In this document: positions 1 to 8,880 of the stretch, one piece after another | How the letters are laid out: every line of letters begins with the position of its first letter | Position numbering within the stretch: position 1 is the stretch's first letter | Source: Fibrobacter sp. | GTDB lineage: Bacteria; Fibrobacterota; Fibrobacteria; Fibrobacterales; Fibrobacteraceae | DNA: 64,000 nucleotides | Direction of reading: 5' to 3' | Assembly (NCBI GenBank): GCA_017615055.1 | Contig: JAGAAW010000088.1 | Location: 16,105-80,104 of the forward strand | Notes under the pieces: model-generated | The model's input: only the letters and a program-made list of their open reading frames with translations | Database searches by the model: none | What the model was told of the DNA's origin: nothing | Made by a program: the position numbers and the translations under genes

Positions 1-1341
1 CGCCTCGATGACTTCGAATCGGGAAGAGTCCACCATGATGGGCACGCGGCTCACGGCTGGGTCGGAGGCAATCAGGTTCAGGAAGGTCTGCATCTCGGCG
101 GTAGCGTCCAAGAGGCCGTCATCCATGTTCACATCGATTACGTCGGCGCCATCTTCCACCTGCTTGCGGGCAATGTCGAGCGCTTCGTCGTAATTCTTTT
201 CGTTGATGAGCCGCAGGAACTTCTTGGAGCCTGCCACGTTGCAGCGTTCGCCCACCTTCACAAAGTCTTCGGCGTTGCAACTGAATGCACCATCGCTCGG
301 GCGTACCTGTTCCTTGAACAGCGGCTCGAGGCCTGCGAGGCGGAGCAGCGGACTCGTGGCGTACTTGGGTGCGGGCTTGCGGCGTTCGTAATCTGCCGGC
401 AGGGCGTCGAGCATCTTGCGCATCGCGGCGATGTGTTCCGGAGTCGTACCGCAACAACCACCAATCATGTTCACGAGCTTGTCGTCCAGGTAGACGCCCA
501 TGAGCCGCACCATGTCTTCGGGCGTATCGTCGTAGCCGCCGAACTGGTTCGGGAGACCCGCATTCGGGTGGCAAGAAATGTAGCAGGGCGCGACCTTGCC
601 CATGCGGCGCAGGTAAGGCACCATACCGTCGGCACCGAGACCGCAGTTCAGGCCGATAGAGAGCGGGTGCATGTGCATCACGCTTACGGCGAAGGCTTCG
701 ACCGTCTGGCCCGAAAGCGTGCGGCCCGAGGCGTCGCTCACCGTCATGGAGAACATGACTTCGACAGGCTTGAGACCCGCGGCATTCCCAGCGGCAGCGC
801 GCTTTTCCATCACCTTGGTAAAAGCACTTGCGGCTGCTTTCGCGTTCAGCGTATCAAAAATCGTTTCAATCAGAATCGCATCGACGCCTTCTTCCACCAG
901 CACCTGGATCTGTTCCAGGTAGGCGTCTTCCAGTTCGTCAAAGGTAATGCTGCGGCTCGCGGGGTCGTTCACGTCTTCGCTCATGGAGAGCATTTTGCTG
1001 GTGGGGCCCACGTCGCCCAGAATATAAACCTGGCGGCCGTACTTTTCCATGGCCTCGGCGGCTGCCTGCTTTGCAATCTTCACCGCGGCACGGTTCATTT
1101 CGGCAATGCGGTGTTCCTGGTGGTACTCGTGCTGGCTCACGCGCTGGCTCGAGAACGTATTCGTGGTTAGGCAGTCTACGCCTGCATCCACGTAGCGGCG
1201 CTGGATATCGAGGATGATTTCCGGCTTCTCGATGGAGAGCATGTCGTTGTTCGCGCCCTTGATGCCGTAAGTCTGGATAACGGAGCCCATTCCGCCATCC
1301 AACAACATCATTTTGCTTTCAAAAGCTTCGCGTAGCGTCAT
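1..1341 (-). CDS. metH: Methionine synthase MetH, N-terminal part (runs off the window)
   Basis: Cobalamin-dependent methionine synthase, transferring methyl from 5-methyltetrahydrofolate to homocysteine in the cytoplasm. The 447 codons visible here are open to the window edge. The homocysteine-binding TIM barrel begins MTLREAFESKMMLLDGGMGS. Zinc ligands are visible as Cys233 (GLNCGLG) and Cys296/Cys297 (GGCCGTTP). The pterin-binding barrel then starts with ERCNVAGSKKF and DVNMDDGLLD, matching full-length MetH rather than a stand-alone homocysteine methyltransferase. The cobalamin and reactivation domains would lie beyond position 1. The ATG at 1341 has a purine-rich GGAAAG ribosome site, and a 28-bp dyad lies just upstream. 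A degenerate paralog sits at 10739-12640. Confidence 0.93.
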   Translation of the reverse strand, partial: MTLREAFESKMMLLDGGMGSVIQTYGIKGANNDMLSIEKPEIILDIQRRYVDAGVDCLTTNTFSSQRVSQHEYHQEHRIAEMNRAAVKIAKQAAAEAMEKYGRQVYILGDVGPTSKMLSMSEDVNDPASRSITFDELEDAYLEQIQVLVEEGVDAILIETIFDTLNAKAAASAFTKVMEKRAAAGNAAGLKPVEVMFSMTVSDASGRTLSGQTVEAFAVSVMHMHPLSIGLNCGLGADGMVPYLRRMGKVAPCYISCHPNAGLPNQFGGYDDTPEDMVRLMGVYLDDKLVNMIGGCCGTTPEHIAAMRKMLDALPADYERRKPAPKYATSPLLRLAGLEPLFKEQVRPSDGAFSCNAEDFVKVGERCNVAGSKKFLRLINEKNYDEALDIARKQVEDGADVIDVNMDDGLLDATAEMQTFLNLIASDPAVSRVPIMVDSSRFEVIEA

Positions 1342-1350
1342 CTTCTTTCC

Positions 1351-1378
1351 TTATGCATTTATTCAATTTTATGCATAA
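1351..1378. promoter_or_regulatory. Inverted repeat upstream of metH (candidate operator)
   Basis: Perfect 8-bp arms TTATGCAT and ATGCATAA are separated by 12 bp, ending 10 bp before the metH start codon and overlapping the leader or promoter. Each half also contains the palindrome ATGCAT. The spacing fits a dimeric repressor site, but I cannot name the regulator. Confidence 0.4.
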
Positions 1379-1413
1379 ATGTAGGAAAACCTGCTTAGAT
1401 AGTCAATCTTTTT

Positions 1414-1442
1414 AAAAAAAAATGGCGGCCCGAGGCCGCCAT
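1414..1442 (-). terminator. Rho-independent terminator after the CotH gene
   Basis: On the minus strand a 9-bp GC-rich stem (ATGGCGGCC pairing with GGCCGCCAT, 3-nt loop, 1422-1442) is followed at once by eight T residues (1421-1414). It begins 6 bp after the stop codon of the CotH lipoprotein and separates it from metH. Confidence 0.9.
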
Positions 1443-1447
1443 AGTGT

Positions 1448-3820
1448 TTACTTAAACACGGCTGTATAGGTCGCGCCTTCCTCGTTGACGACAAATCTCG
1501 GGTTGGTGGTATCGCCGTCGCTCCATCCGGTAAATACGGACCCGTTGGTGGGGACTGCCGTGATGATCATTCCGATACCCGCAAAGAACTTGCCAGCGTA
1601 TTCCGGTGAGGGGGCGGGTCTGCCTTCTACGGCGATGTAGCCGTTTCCGGTAACGTTCAGGTTCATGGTCACCATTCCGGCGAGCCCGAATTCCTTTGTG
1701 TAGTCTTCCATGACGCTTGCGTCGCGTTCTTCGGACCATTCCTTGAGGCAGCTACCGGTCTTGCTGAATCCGTGCCCGCACGAGTTCTTGTAGTACATTT
1801 CGTCCTGCTTGAACTTCTTCAGGTCGCGCGTGATTTCAGCGGTATCGATGGTTGCAGTCATCGCGTCAACTACGCGGGTCACGTTGGCCCCGTTCAGGTT
1901 GTTCTGCAGCATCATGGCAGAACGATTCAGGAACACGCGCTGGAATTCCGGGTTCTGAATAAGTTGTATGTACAAATTCGCAAAACAGCCCTCGTCCTTG
2001 CAGGGCTTGTTTCCGCCGCCCTTCTTTATCCAGGAGAACATCTTTGAACTCTGGCTGAATTCACCGCCGTTCACGCCCCACATCCAGTCAAATCCGTGGT
2101 CAAGGTCGTACACCATAAATTTCCAGGGGTGGTCGGGGCTCTTCCATGCACGTACGTTGTTGTTGGGCCAGTCACCGTTGTGGATGAATATTTCGGCTGC
2201 CATGTAGTCGGCGAAGTTGCCCACGTCCATGAGTGTCTTGACCAGTTCATAGTTCGCGTTGTTGTTGCCGCTGAAGTCGTTCTGTGCCACAAAGCTGAGG
2301 AGCGTCTTGTATTCATCGACGGTGCCGTTGCTTGCGGTAACTTCGTGACCCAGGTGCTTGACCATGGTGACCGTGCCTGCATCGATGCCGTAGTTTGTTT
2401 CTACGTAATGCTTGTTGAAACGTTCACGCATGTCGTGAATGCCGTAGTAGCGCCCGTTGTAGAATACCACTACCTGGCGGCTACGCTGGTAGTCGACTCC
2501 ACTCCCTTCGAGGATGGCGCCACCCATGGCGTCGCCGATGTAGTCGCTCACAAAGCGGTTGCCGTTATTGCGCAGGTTGAACCCGCGGAACTTGCTGTTT
2601 GTCTCCTTGCGGGTCTCAAACAGCGGATAGTCGATTTTACCATCCTGGTACTCTTCGCGCATCACTACGGCGACGGACTTCTTGTCCTTGAGCCTGCTGT
2701 AGCCGCCCATGATGGAAATACCTGCATCGACTTCCCATGCGGGTGCGGTAGACTTGCTGCCGTCGGGGAAGTATTCCACGTGTACGGGGTATTCCTTGTC
2801 TTCGAAGAGTCCGGCGGGTGCGCTCTTGGGAGTTTCGGCGTCCGTCTTGATGTAACTTTCCTTGAAAAATGCGGAATCGACGCTCACGGCGACAACCGGC
2901 ATGCGGACTGTTTCGCCGATGAAGAACGTCTTGGTAATGACGTCGGTGGTGAGTGCGCCGGGCTGGAATGCGGCACAGCGCAGAACCATGTTCTTGGATA
3001 CGGTCATCGGTGCGGTAAATTCAGGCGAGGCCTCGGTGGGCTTGGAACCGTTCTGCGTGCAGCGGACAACCGTGCCTTCGGGGACTGCGGGCGGGTCGAG
3101 TGAGATTTCGCTTGCGTAGAACCCTGCGTTCTTGGTACCGAAGTCGAATGAGGGGGCGAGTGTCGCGTATGCGCCGGCGTCATCGTTCAGGGCTTCGGGG
3201 GTCGCGACTGCAAAGTACTTGAGACTGCCGTCAGATGTCTTGCCGTAGCTTACGCCGGGCTTGAGTTCTGGGTAGGTAAGGCTATCGTGGATGGCATTGT
3301 GGTTGTCGATGATATAGACGGTTCCGCCCTTCTTGTCTAGTTTCCAGTTCGTGTGCGTACGTGCATGCAGCGTGTGGCCTTCGTCATCGACACCGTCTAC
3401 CAGGCCCTCGATGCTGGCAATGTCCTTCCTGTCGAGGAATACGGTACGGAAGGATCCTGCAGGGATGGTCTCGTTACGGAACATCCATTTTTGCGGGTTG
3501 GCGAGGTTCTCGACGAGCGAGTAGCCCTTGAGGTCCACGTCCTTGTCGCCCGCGTTGAAGATTTCCACCCAGGCGGGGTCGTCACCTTCGTGGTCAAGCC
3601 AGGCGAGGTTGAGCGAGGATACTTCGGTGAGCTTGAGTGTCGGGGCATCCGATACGTGGAGTTCCTCTTTGGGGACGGGGATGACCTCCTCTTCACCTTT
3701 TGGCGAGGAGGGGTCGTCTGAACATGCCTGGAAAGAGAGGCTCAGCCCGAAGGCGAGCGACGCGGGAAAAAACTTGCGGGAGAGGGAATTGTCAAACATC
3801 TTGTTTACCATACCTACCAT
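1448..3820 (-). CDS. CotH-kinase family lipoprotein with lamin-tail domain
   Basis: Predicted exported lipoprotein of 790 aa. After a lipobox-like SFQAC near residue 33 comes an acidic/proline linker, then a lamin-tail (LTD) domain at about 60-160 (WVEIFNAGDKDVDLKGY). A chitobiase C-terminal-like beta domain follows at about 230-310, then a CotH kinase domain at about 310-680 (FRGFNLRNNG, KFMVYDLDHGFDW). An InlB-type repeat closes the protein (GWSDGDTTNPRF). CotH proteins are atypical kinases that phosphorylate other proteins; in secreted bacterial forms the target is usually unknown. The hexamer TAGATT (3828-3833, minus strand) ends 8 nt before the ATG at 3820, so the transcript may start at the codon. 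It is transcribed alone between two terminators. Confidence 0.85.
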   Translation of the reverse strand: MVGMVNKMFDNSLSRKFFPASLAFGLSLSFQACSDDPSSPKGEEEVIPVPKEELHVSDAPTLKLTEVSSLNLAWLDHEGDDPAWVEIFNAGDKDVDLKGYSLVENLANPQKWMFRNETIPAGSFRTVFLDRKDIASIEGLVDGVDDEGHTLHARTHTNWKLDKKGGTVYIIDNHNAIHDSLTYPELKPGVSYGKTSDGSLKYFAVATPEALNDDAGAYATLAPSFDFGTKNAGFYASEISLDPPAVPEGTVVRCTQNGSKPTEASPEFTAPMTVSKNMVLRCAAFQPGALTTDVITKTFFIGETVRMPVVAVSVDSAFFKESYIKTDAETPKSAPAGLFEDKEYPVHVEYFPDGSKSTAPAWEVDAGISIMGGYSRLKDKKSVAVVMREEYQDGKIDYPLFETRKETNSKFRGFNLRNNGNRFVSDYIGDAMGGAILEGSGVDYQRSRQVVVFYNGRYYGIHDMRERFNKHYVETNYGIDAGTVTMVKHLGHEVTASNGTVDEYKTLLSFVAQNDFSGNNNANYELVKTLMDVGNFADYMAAEIFIHNGDWPNNNVRAWKSPDHPWKFMVYDLDHGFDWMWGVNGGEFSQSSKMFSWIKKGGGNKPCKDEGCFANLYIQLIQNPEFQRVFLNRSAMMLQNNLNGANVTRVVDAMTATIDTAEITRDLKKFKQDEMYYKNSCGHGFSKTGSCLKEWSEERDASVMEDYTKEFGLAGMVTMNLNVTGNGYIAVEGRPAPSPEYAGKFFAGIGMIITAVPTNGSVFTGWSDGDTTNPRFVVNEEGATYTAVFK

Positions 3821-3838
3821 AAAGTGAAATCTACAATC

Positions 3839-3863
3839 AAAAAAGCGCTGTGTTTACAGCGCT
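3839..3863 (-). terminator. Rho-independent terminator of the Mla-type operon
   Basis: Minus-strand 8-bp stem AGCGCTGT / ACAGCGCT with the 4-nt loop AAAC (3844-3863), followed by a run of six T (3844-3839). It lies between the last gene of the lipid-transport operon and the start of the CotH gene. Confidence 0.85.
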
Positions 3864-3925
3864 AACAATTTTTTACCGGATTTGGGTGCTTTTTTTGGGG
3901 TTGTTGCGGGCTTGTGTGATGTACT

Positions 3926-4579
3926 TCACTTGCTTGCAGTGCCTATTGCCGCGATGGCCTCTTCCATGTACTTGCCGAGGAGTTTCGAGATGGCCTCTGC
4001 CACAAGGCGGGGCTCGCGACTGCTCACGGACTGTTTCTCGTCAAAACGCTTTTCCCAGAGGGGGGCGTCGGCGTCGGGTTTCTGGAGCGTGAGCCTTAGC
4101 GAGAGGCGAGCGTACTGCGAGGAGCCCTCGTCGATTTCCTCGATGGCATCGATGTGCCCGAGGAGTTCCAGTTCGGGCTTGCCCGAGGCGCGGGATTCCA
4201 CCGCCTGGAAGATTCCGCTTTTCTCGATGTACTCGGCGGCGACCTGCGCTACCATCTGCTCGGGGCGGCTTGCCCACAGGTCCAGGTCGTAGAACATGAA
4301 GTCGTAGGCGGATTCGCGGTAGACAATGTTGTTACGCTGGTATGCGGGCTCGATGGTGAACTTGCGTACCTGCAGGCGACCGCTGGCCCCCCCTGCACTC
4401 GGCATGTCGATGCTTTCAACGGCGAGCGTGTAGTAGCGGGTGGGTTCGCTCGTGCCTCCGCCGAAGCATGCGGTAAGGGTCATGGCGGCGAGGATCGCGA
4501 TTGTCATCCCCGCAATTGTTGCCTTGCTTGTCATTCTGGAGGGGCGAAGCCCCGATAGAATCCAAAGAACTTTATTCAT
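3926..4579 (-). CDS. PqiC-like ABC transport auxiliary lipoprotein
   Basis: Small lipoprotein (217 aa) of the ABC-type transport auxiliary/PqiC family, which works with MCE-type lipid transporters in the periplasm at the outer membrane. Family features are RYYTL shortly after the lipobox (MTLTAC), then a beta-rich segment and an amphipathic middle (LWASRPEQMVAQVAAEY). It is the fourth gene of the operon mlaE-mlaF-mlaD-pqiC. The ATG at 4579 is supported by AGAGGT 5 nt upstream. Oddly, the codons between Met1-Leu5 and the signal peptide (WILSGLRPSRMTSK) are written by a dispersed palindromic repeat, so the repeat has inserted in frame and lengthened the N-terminus. A second possible start is the ATG at 4534, inside the repeat. 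Confidence 0.82.
   Translation of the reverse strand: MNKVLWILSGLRPSRMTSKATIAGMTIAILAAMTLTACFGGGTSEPTRYYTLAVESIDMPSAGGASGRLQVRKFTIEPAYQRNNIVYRESAYDFMFYDLDLWASRPEQMVAQVAAEYIEKSGIFQAVESRASGKPELELLGHIDAIEEIDEGSSQYARLSLRLTLQKPDADAPLWEKRFDEKQSVSSREPRLVAEAISKLLGKYMEEAIAAIGTASK
4530..4563. repeat. Dispersed palindromic repeat, copy A (inside the pqiC-like gene)
   Basis: Begins GTCATTCTGGAG and ends GATAGAATCCA, with a GGGGCGAAGCCCC hairpin in the centre. It has the same ends as the copies at 14157, 30771, 39811 and 59893. It lies within the first 17 codons of the PqiC-like gene and keeps the frame. Confidence 0.75.
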
Positions 4580-4589
4580 GTTCTACCTC

Positions 4590-5516
4590 TTATTTGCGGC
4601 GGGTCTTCGCGGGTTCGCGGATGAGCGCGGAGGGATTGTTCTTGATTTTCTGGCTGAACTCCTCGAGGTTCTCGAGTACGGCATTCAGTTCCACGATGGC
4701 TTCGCCTACCTGGTCCTGGTTCTTGTATACCATGCCGTCGAGCCGCTTCGAGAGCTGGCTGATGGATTCCATCGCCTTCGTCAAGTTCTCGTTCATCGCC
4801 TTCGTGTCGATGGCGTCGAGTTTTTCCTTCAGAATATCGAGGTCTTCGCCCGCCTTCGCGGCAATCTTCGCTTCCTCGATTTCGCCCATCACGCGGTGCA
4901 TCGATTCGGCGGACTTGGAAATGTTCTCGATGGGCTTCGCCATGCCTTGCGTGACGCGCTTCAGGTTCGCCGTCACTTCTTCAAAGTTCTTGATGGCCTT
5001 GCTCAGGTTCTCCGCATTCTCGGCCGAGAGCAGCGTGTTGACGTTCACGAGCACGGAATCCACGTGCGCTACGATATTGCCCGCCTGATTCGTGATGTGG
5101 TCAAAGTGCGAGACTTCTGCCGGCACGAGCCCGCCTTCGGGAACGTTCGGTTCCGAGAACGAACCGCCCGAGAGCACCACCTGCTTTTCGCCGGTGAGGT
5201 TCATGCCCGCCGTCATGCCTGCGCGGGTGCCAATCTTGATAGGCGTGCCGTGCGTGACCTTGAAGGCGACAACGACTTCGTTCAGGTTTTCCTCGTTTAT
5301 CGTGATGCGCGTGACGCTACCGACGTCGATACCGTTCAGCTTGACCTTCGCGTCTACAAAGAGCCCGTTCACCGAGGTATCGAAGATGGTGTAGTAGTTG
5401 TCGTACTGTTCGCTCAGGTAGCGCTTGAGCACGTAGCCGAGGAATACGCAGATGAGTATTCCGCACAGCAGCATGAAAGCGCCAAGTTTAATTCTTTCGG
5501 ATCGGGTGGTTTCCAT
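4590..5516 (-). CDS. mlaD: MlaD/MCE-family lipid-binding protein
   Basis: Periplasmic substrate-binding subunit of an Mla-type ABC lipid transporter. It has an N-terminal anchor helix (LGAFMLLCGILICVFLGYVL) and then a single MCE domain at about 40-125 (VNGLFVDAKVKLNGIDVGSV). The remainder, about 130-300, is a long predicted coiled helix typical of MlaD-like proteins (repeated NLSKAIKNFEEV-type heptads). At 308 aa it is longer than E. coli MlaD (about 180 aa), like the PqiB/Mce-type proteins of many other phyla. It lies 12 bp after mlaF and 10 bp before the pqiC-like gene, with GGAGAAACG before the start. The ligand is probably phospholipid (inference). Confidence 0.88.
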   Translation of the reverse strand: METTRSERIKLGAFMLLCGILICVFLGYVLKRYLSEQYDNYYTIFDTSVNGLFVDAKVKLNGIDVGSVTRITINEENLNEVVVAFKVTHGTPIKIGTRAGMTAGMNLTGEKQVVLSGGSFSEPNVPEGGLVPAEVSHFDHITNQAGNIVAHVDSVLVNVNTLLSAENAENLSKAIKNFEEVTANLKRVTQGMAKPIENISKSAESMHRVMGEIEEAKIAAKAGEDLDILKEKLDAIDTKAMNENLTKAMESISQLSKRLDGMVYKNQDQVGEAIVELNAVLENLEEFSQKIKNNPSALIREPAKTRRK

Positions 5517-5528
5517 CGTTTCTCCGAA

Positions 5529-6311
5529 TCAATCTATAAAATTAAAGTGGTAGAGTCCTTCGGAGTATTCTTCCTTGGGGCACTGCCGGTTGAAAAAGTG
5601 ACGTAGCGTGGGGTCGTCGGACTGCATTCCCTCTTCGAGGGTTGCATCCTTGAGCACGTAACCGTCTTTCAGGTACACAAAACGGTCGCAGATAATCTTG
5701 ATGCTCTCGAGTTCGTGGCTCACGATGACCATCGATACATTGAGCGTGTCGCGCAGCTCGAGCAGGAGTTCGTCGAGGGAGCGTGCCGTCACCGGGTCGA
5801 GGCCCGTAGAAGGCTCGTCGCAAAAGAGCAGTTCCGGCTTGAGCGCGATGGCGCGTGCGAGAGCTGCGCGCTTCTTCATGCCGCCCGAGATTTCGCCCGG
5901 GTACTTGTGGAAGGCATGCAGCAGGTGCACCTTCTCCAGGCGGTCGGCCACGATGGCTTCCATCTGGCTCTTGGGCATGTAGGGCATGCTGCGCTTGAGC
6001 GGGAGCATCGCATTTTCGGCAATGGTCAAGTCCGCGATGAGGGCACCGCTCTGGAACAACACACCTGTGCGCATGCGGGTCTCGCTGTCGAGGCCTTCCT
6101 TGGCACCGAAGGTCTTGCCGAAGTAGGTGATAGTGCCCGCGTCGGACTTGATGAACTTCAGGATGTTGTTCAGGAGCGTCGACTTGCCGCAGCCCGAACT
6201 CCCGAGCACCATGCGGATTTCGCCGCGCTTCACCCCGAAGGAAATATCCTTCAGAATGGACTCGCGCCCGTAGCTTGCCTTCAGGTGGTCTACTTTGAGA
6301 ATTTCTTCCAT
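5529..6311 (-). CDS. mlaF: Mla-type ABC transporter ATP-binding protein
   Basis: Cytoplasmic ATPase (260 aa) that drives MlaE. It has a Walker A motif GSSGCGKST, signature SGGMKKRAALARAIAL, Walker B LLFCDEPSTGLDP and H-loop IVSHEL. The SGGMKKR variant of the signature and the STGLDP element are typical of the MlaF/MKL branch. It lies 23 bp after mlaE and 12 bp before mlaD in one operon. The C-terminal extension after the H-loop (about 50 aa) corresponds to the part that contacts partner proteins in MlaF. Confidence 0.92.
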   Translation of the reverse strand: MEEILKVDHLKASYGRESILKDISFGVKRGEIRMVLGSSGCGKSTLLNNILKFIKSDAGTITYFGKTFGAKEGLDSETRMRTGVLFQSGALIADLTIAENAMLPLKRSMPYMPKSQMEAIVADRLEKVHLLHAFHKYPGEISGGMKKRAALARAIALKPELLFCDEPSTGLDPVTARSLDELLLELRDTLNVSMVIVSHELESIKIICDRFVYLKDGYVLKDATLEEGMQSDDPTLRHFFNRQCPKEEYSEGLYHFNFID

Positions 6312-6334
6312 GTTACTCCTAGTAGAAACATTCT

Positions 6335-7393
6335 TTAATAAAAGATGAAGGCAAAGAGGGTGTCGGCGAGCACGATGCAGCAGATTGCGGCGACCACGCT
6401 CGATGTGGTTGCCTTACCCACGGCCTCGGCACCGCCGTGCGCGTTCAGACCCTTGTTGCAGGCGATGAGCGTGACAATCCAGCCGAAGACGAGAGCCTTG
6501 ATGCTGCTCTTTAAGAACGTGATGGGCGCAATGCCGTCGCGGATGCCCATCATGTAGTTGGAAAACGAAATGTCGCAGAAGAAATATGCGATGAGGAATC
6601 CCGAGAAGCACCCGAAAATGGAGGCGCAGAACGAGAGGATGGGCGTTGCGACGCTCATCGCGATAAAGCGCGGCACCACCAGGTACTGCACCGGCGGGAT
6701 GGCCATCGACTTGATGGCCTTGACTTCTTCGCACACGCTCATGTTCGCGATTTCGGCGGCGACGGCACTGCCGGAACGGCCCGCGAGGATGATGGTCGTG
6801 AGGAGTGGGCCGATTTCTGCGAAGATGAGGAAGCCGAGACCCGAGGCGAGGTAGGAGCCGCCGCCCACCGCATTCAGCATGATGGAACTCTGGAGCGCCA
6901 TCGTAAGGCAGATGAGGGCGACCATCAAGAAGCAGATTCCCATGGCTTCGCTCCCGAGTTTGAACATCTGCTTGGCGACACCGCCAAAATGGATCTTGCC
7001 CTTGTCGAACGGCCCGAAGATGGTCCAGTAGATGGACATGAACAGGAGCGTCAGGACCTCGAAGGTCTCCTTGATGACAGAAAAACCGATGCCGCCGAGC
7101 ATTTCGAGAACGTTGTTCGTGCCCTTTGCCGGCCTTGCGGGCGGTTCCATCTTGCGGAGAGCAGAAAGGTGTGCCTTGATGTCGGCATTGAAGTGGGCGA
7201 GGGTAAGCGTGTTGCCCGTCTTTTCGGAAAGTTCGGCAAGGAGCGCGAAGAACGCGTCGCCGCTGTAGTCCATGCTTGCAAGGTTGCTCCCGTCAAGGCA
7301 CAGCGCGCCGCTACGGAGTTGCCTTTTGCAATTCCTCAGCAAGTCTTTGCTGTTCGCCGCCGTGAGCGTATCTGGCAAGATAATGGTTGTCAT
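6335..7393 (-). CDS. mlaE: MlaE permease fused to an N-terminal STAS domain
   Basis: Inner-membrane permease of the lipid transporter (352 aa). The first ~95 residues are a soluble STAS-like domain (LRSGALCLDGSNLASMDYSGDAF), the role played by the separate protein MlaB in E. coli. The rest is MlaE with about five hydrophobic segments and the conserved EIGPLLTTIILAGRSGSAVAAEI stretch. It is the first gene of the operon. Upstream on the minus strand, TATATT (7411-7416) lies 18 nt before the ATG, leaving a short leader without a clear Shine-Dalgarno. No separate mlaB or mlaC is visible, consistent with the fused STAS domain. Confidence 0.9.
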   Translation of the reverse strand: MTTIILPDTLTAANSKDLLRNCKRQLRSGALCLDGSNLASMDYSGDAFFALLAELSEKTGNTLTLAHFNADIKAHLSALRKMEPPARPAKGTNNVLEMLGGIGFSVIKETFEVLTLLFMSIYWTIFGPFDKGKIHFGGVAKQMFKLGSEAMGICFLMVALICLTMALQSSIMLNAVGGGSYLASGLGFLIFAEIGPLLTTIILAGRSGSAVAAEIANMSVCEEVKAIKSMAIPPVQYLVVPRFIAMSVATPILSFCASIFGCFSGFLIAYFFCDISFSNYMMGIRDGIAPITFLKSSIKALVFGWIVTLIACNKGLNAHGGAEAVGKATTSSVVAAICCIVLADTLFAFIFY

Positions 7394-7428
7394 GGTACAA
7401 TTTCGGGCGAAATATAGAAAAATGCACC

Positions 7429-7467
7429 AAAAAAAGCCCGCTTTTGACCGTTAAGCGGATAGCGGGC
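7429..7467 (-). terminator. Minus-strand terminator hairpin between divergent genes
   Basis: Minus-strand stem GCCCGCT / AGCGGGC with a shorter inner CCG/CGG pairing, followed by seven T (7435-7429). It lies 36 bp upstream of mlaE and 42 bp before the divergent methyltransferase start, so there is no minus-strand gene for it to terminate. See findings. Confidence 0.6.
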
Positions 7468-7508
7468 ATGTTTTGCCGACAAAGTGCTGTTTTTCTATCT
7501 TTATGCAC

Positions 7509-8813
7509 ATGTTCCGCCGTTTTGACAAGCCGGGAAGGCCGCGCAGGCCGAGCCCCAAGCGCCCCGCGGTTACCCGCGAGGTGTTCGAAGTCCGCATCGA
7601 GAAGATGGTGCAGGGCGGTGAAGGTATGGCACGCCTGCCCGATGGCCGTGTGTGCTTTGTCGCGGGTGCGTTGCCGGGCGAGTTCTGCAAGGTGGCGGTG
7701 ACGTTCACGAAGAAGGATTTTGCCCGCGGGCATGTCGTGGAAGTCCTGGAAGGGGCAAGCCCCGACCGCGTAGAAGCTCGCTGCCCGCTGTATGGCAAGT
7801 GCGGCGGCTGTAGCCTGCAGCATCTGGATAGCGAAAAGCAGGCTGAATACCTGGCGCAAGTCGAGCGCGAAAACTTCCGGCGCATCGCCCGTATAGCGTT
7901 GCCTGAAAGTTTTACTGTGCATACGGGCCCTGCGTGGGGCTACCGCAATCGTGCCCGAGTCGTTGTGGTTTGCGACCAGGTGGGCGATAAACCGATTGTT
8001 CGTTTCGGGTTCCGCAAGCAGGAGAGCAACAGCGTTGCGCTGTTCAAGAACTGCCCTGTTTTGACGCCCGCATTGAACGAGTTCTTGCAGGGCAAGGCGC
8101 GCGAGATTTTTGCGGGCAAGTTCCGCCCCGGCCGCGAGATGGAAGTGAACCTCTTCGATAACGGCTCCGGTGAAATCTCGTACTATTACGAGGGTATGCC
8201 TGCCAGCGAATTCAACGAGAATGCAATAAGCGTTGCCGAAATCTGCGGCAAGAAGATTGAGACCGATGCGAGCGTGTTCTTCCAGAGCAATCTTGCGCTT
8301 TTGCCCGCGCTGGTGAAGTCCGTGCGCGATGCCGTAGATGAAGGCGTCGCAAATGGAGAAGCAAGCGACGAATGGCTTATCGACCTCTTTAGCGGGGTAG
8401 GCTTCTTTGCCGCAATGCTTGAAGACAAGTTTAAGCGCGTGACGACCGTAGAACGCGAAGAAAAATGCCTGCAGCATGCAAAAGTTAATTTGTCTGTATT
8501 TGACGGCGATAAAAAAGCCGCGACGATAGAAAATGTTTCCGCCCCGGCCGAGGAATGGCTTGCGCGCAATGTGGTGGACATCCCTGCGACGCTCATCGTG
8601 GACCCGCCGCGCACGGGCCTCCCGAAAGAGGCCCTTGATGCCATAGCGGATTCTTCGGTAAATCGCCTGATTTACGTGTCCTGCCACCCGGTTACATTGG
8701 CCCGCGATACCGCCCTCCTTGCCGAAAAAGGCTTTAAAATCCGGCGTGCGGAGGCTTTTGCCTTCTATCCGCAGACGCCACACCTCGAAATGATGCTTGT
8801 TTTGACCCGCTGA
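7509..8813 (+). CDS. rlmD: 23S rRNA (uracil-C5)-methyltransferase, RlmD/TrmA family
   Basis: SAM-dependent RNA uracil-5-methyltransferase (434 aa). Order of parts: a basic N-terminus, a TRAM domain (about 20-85, KMVQGGEGMARLPDG), an iron-sulphur cluster motif CPLYGKCGGCSLQH, then the Rossmann methyltransferase with FFQSN, LIDLFSGVGFFAAML, the proton-shuttle region VDPPRTGL and the nucleophile motif YVSCHP. The Fe-S motif argues for RlmD/RlmCD rather than TrmA; which rRNA position is modified cannot be told. The start was chosen because the hexamer TATCTT (7496-7501) ends 8 nt before ATG 7509. ATG 7503 or an upstream codon at 7473 are alternatives. Divergent from mlaE. Confidence 0.88.
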   Translation: MFRRFDKPGRPRRPSPKRPAVTREVFEVRIEKMVQGGEGMARLPDGRVCFVAGALPGEFCKVAVTFTKKDFARGHVVEVLEGASPDRVEARCPLYGKCGGCSLQHLDSEKQAEYLAQVERENFRRIARIALPESFTVHTGPAWGYRNRARVVVVCDQVGDKPIVRFGFRKQESNSVALFKNCPVLTPALNEFLQGKAREIFAGKFRPGREMEVNLFDNGSGEISYYYEGMPASEFNENAISVAEICGKKIETDASVFFQSNLALLPALVKSVRDAVDEGVANGEASDEWLIDLFSGVGFFAAMLEDKFKRVTTVEREEKCLQHAKVNLSVFDGDKKAATIENVSAPAEEWLARNVVDIPATLIVDPPRTGLPKEALDAIADSSVNRLIYVSCHPVTLARDTALLAEKGFKIRRAEAFAFYPQTPHLEMMLVLTR

Positions 8814-8880
8814 TTTGCCTGTTCTTGCACATTTTTGCTAATTTGTTGTAGGCTTAGGCCATTTTACAGGAAGGGCAAAA

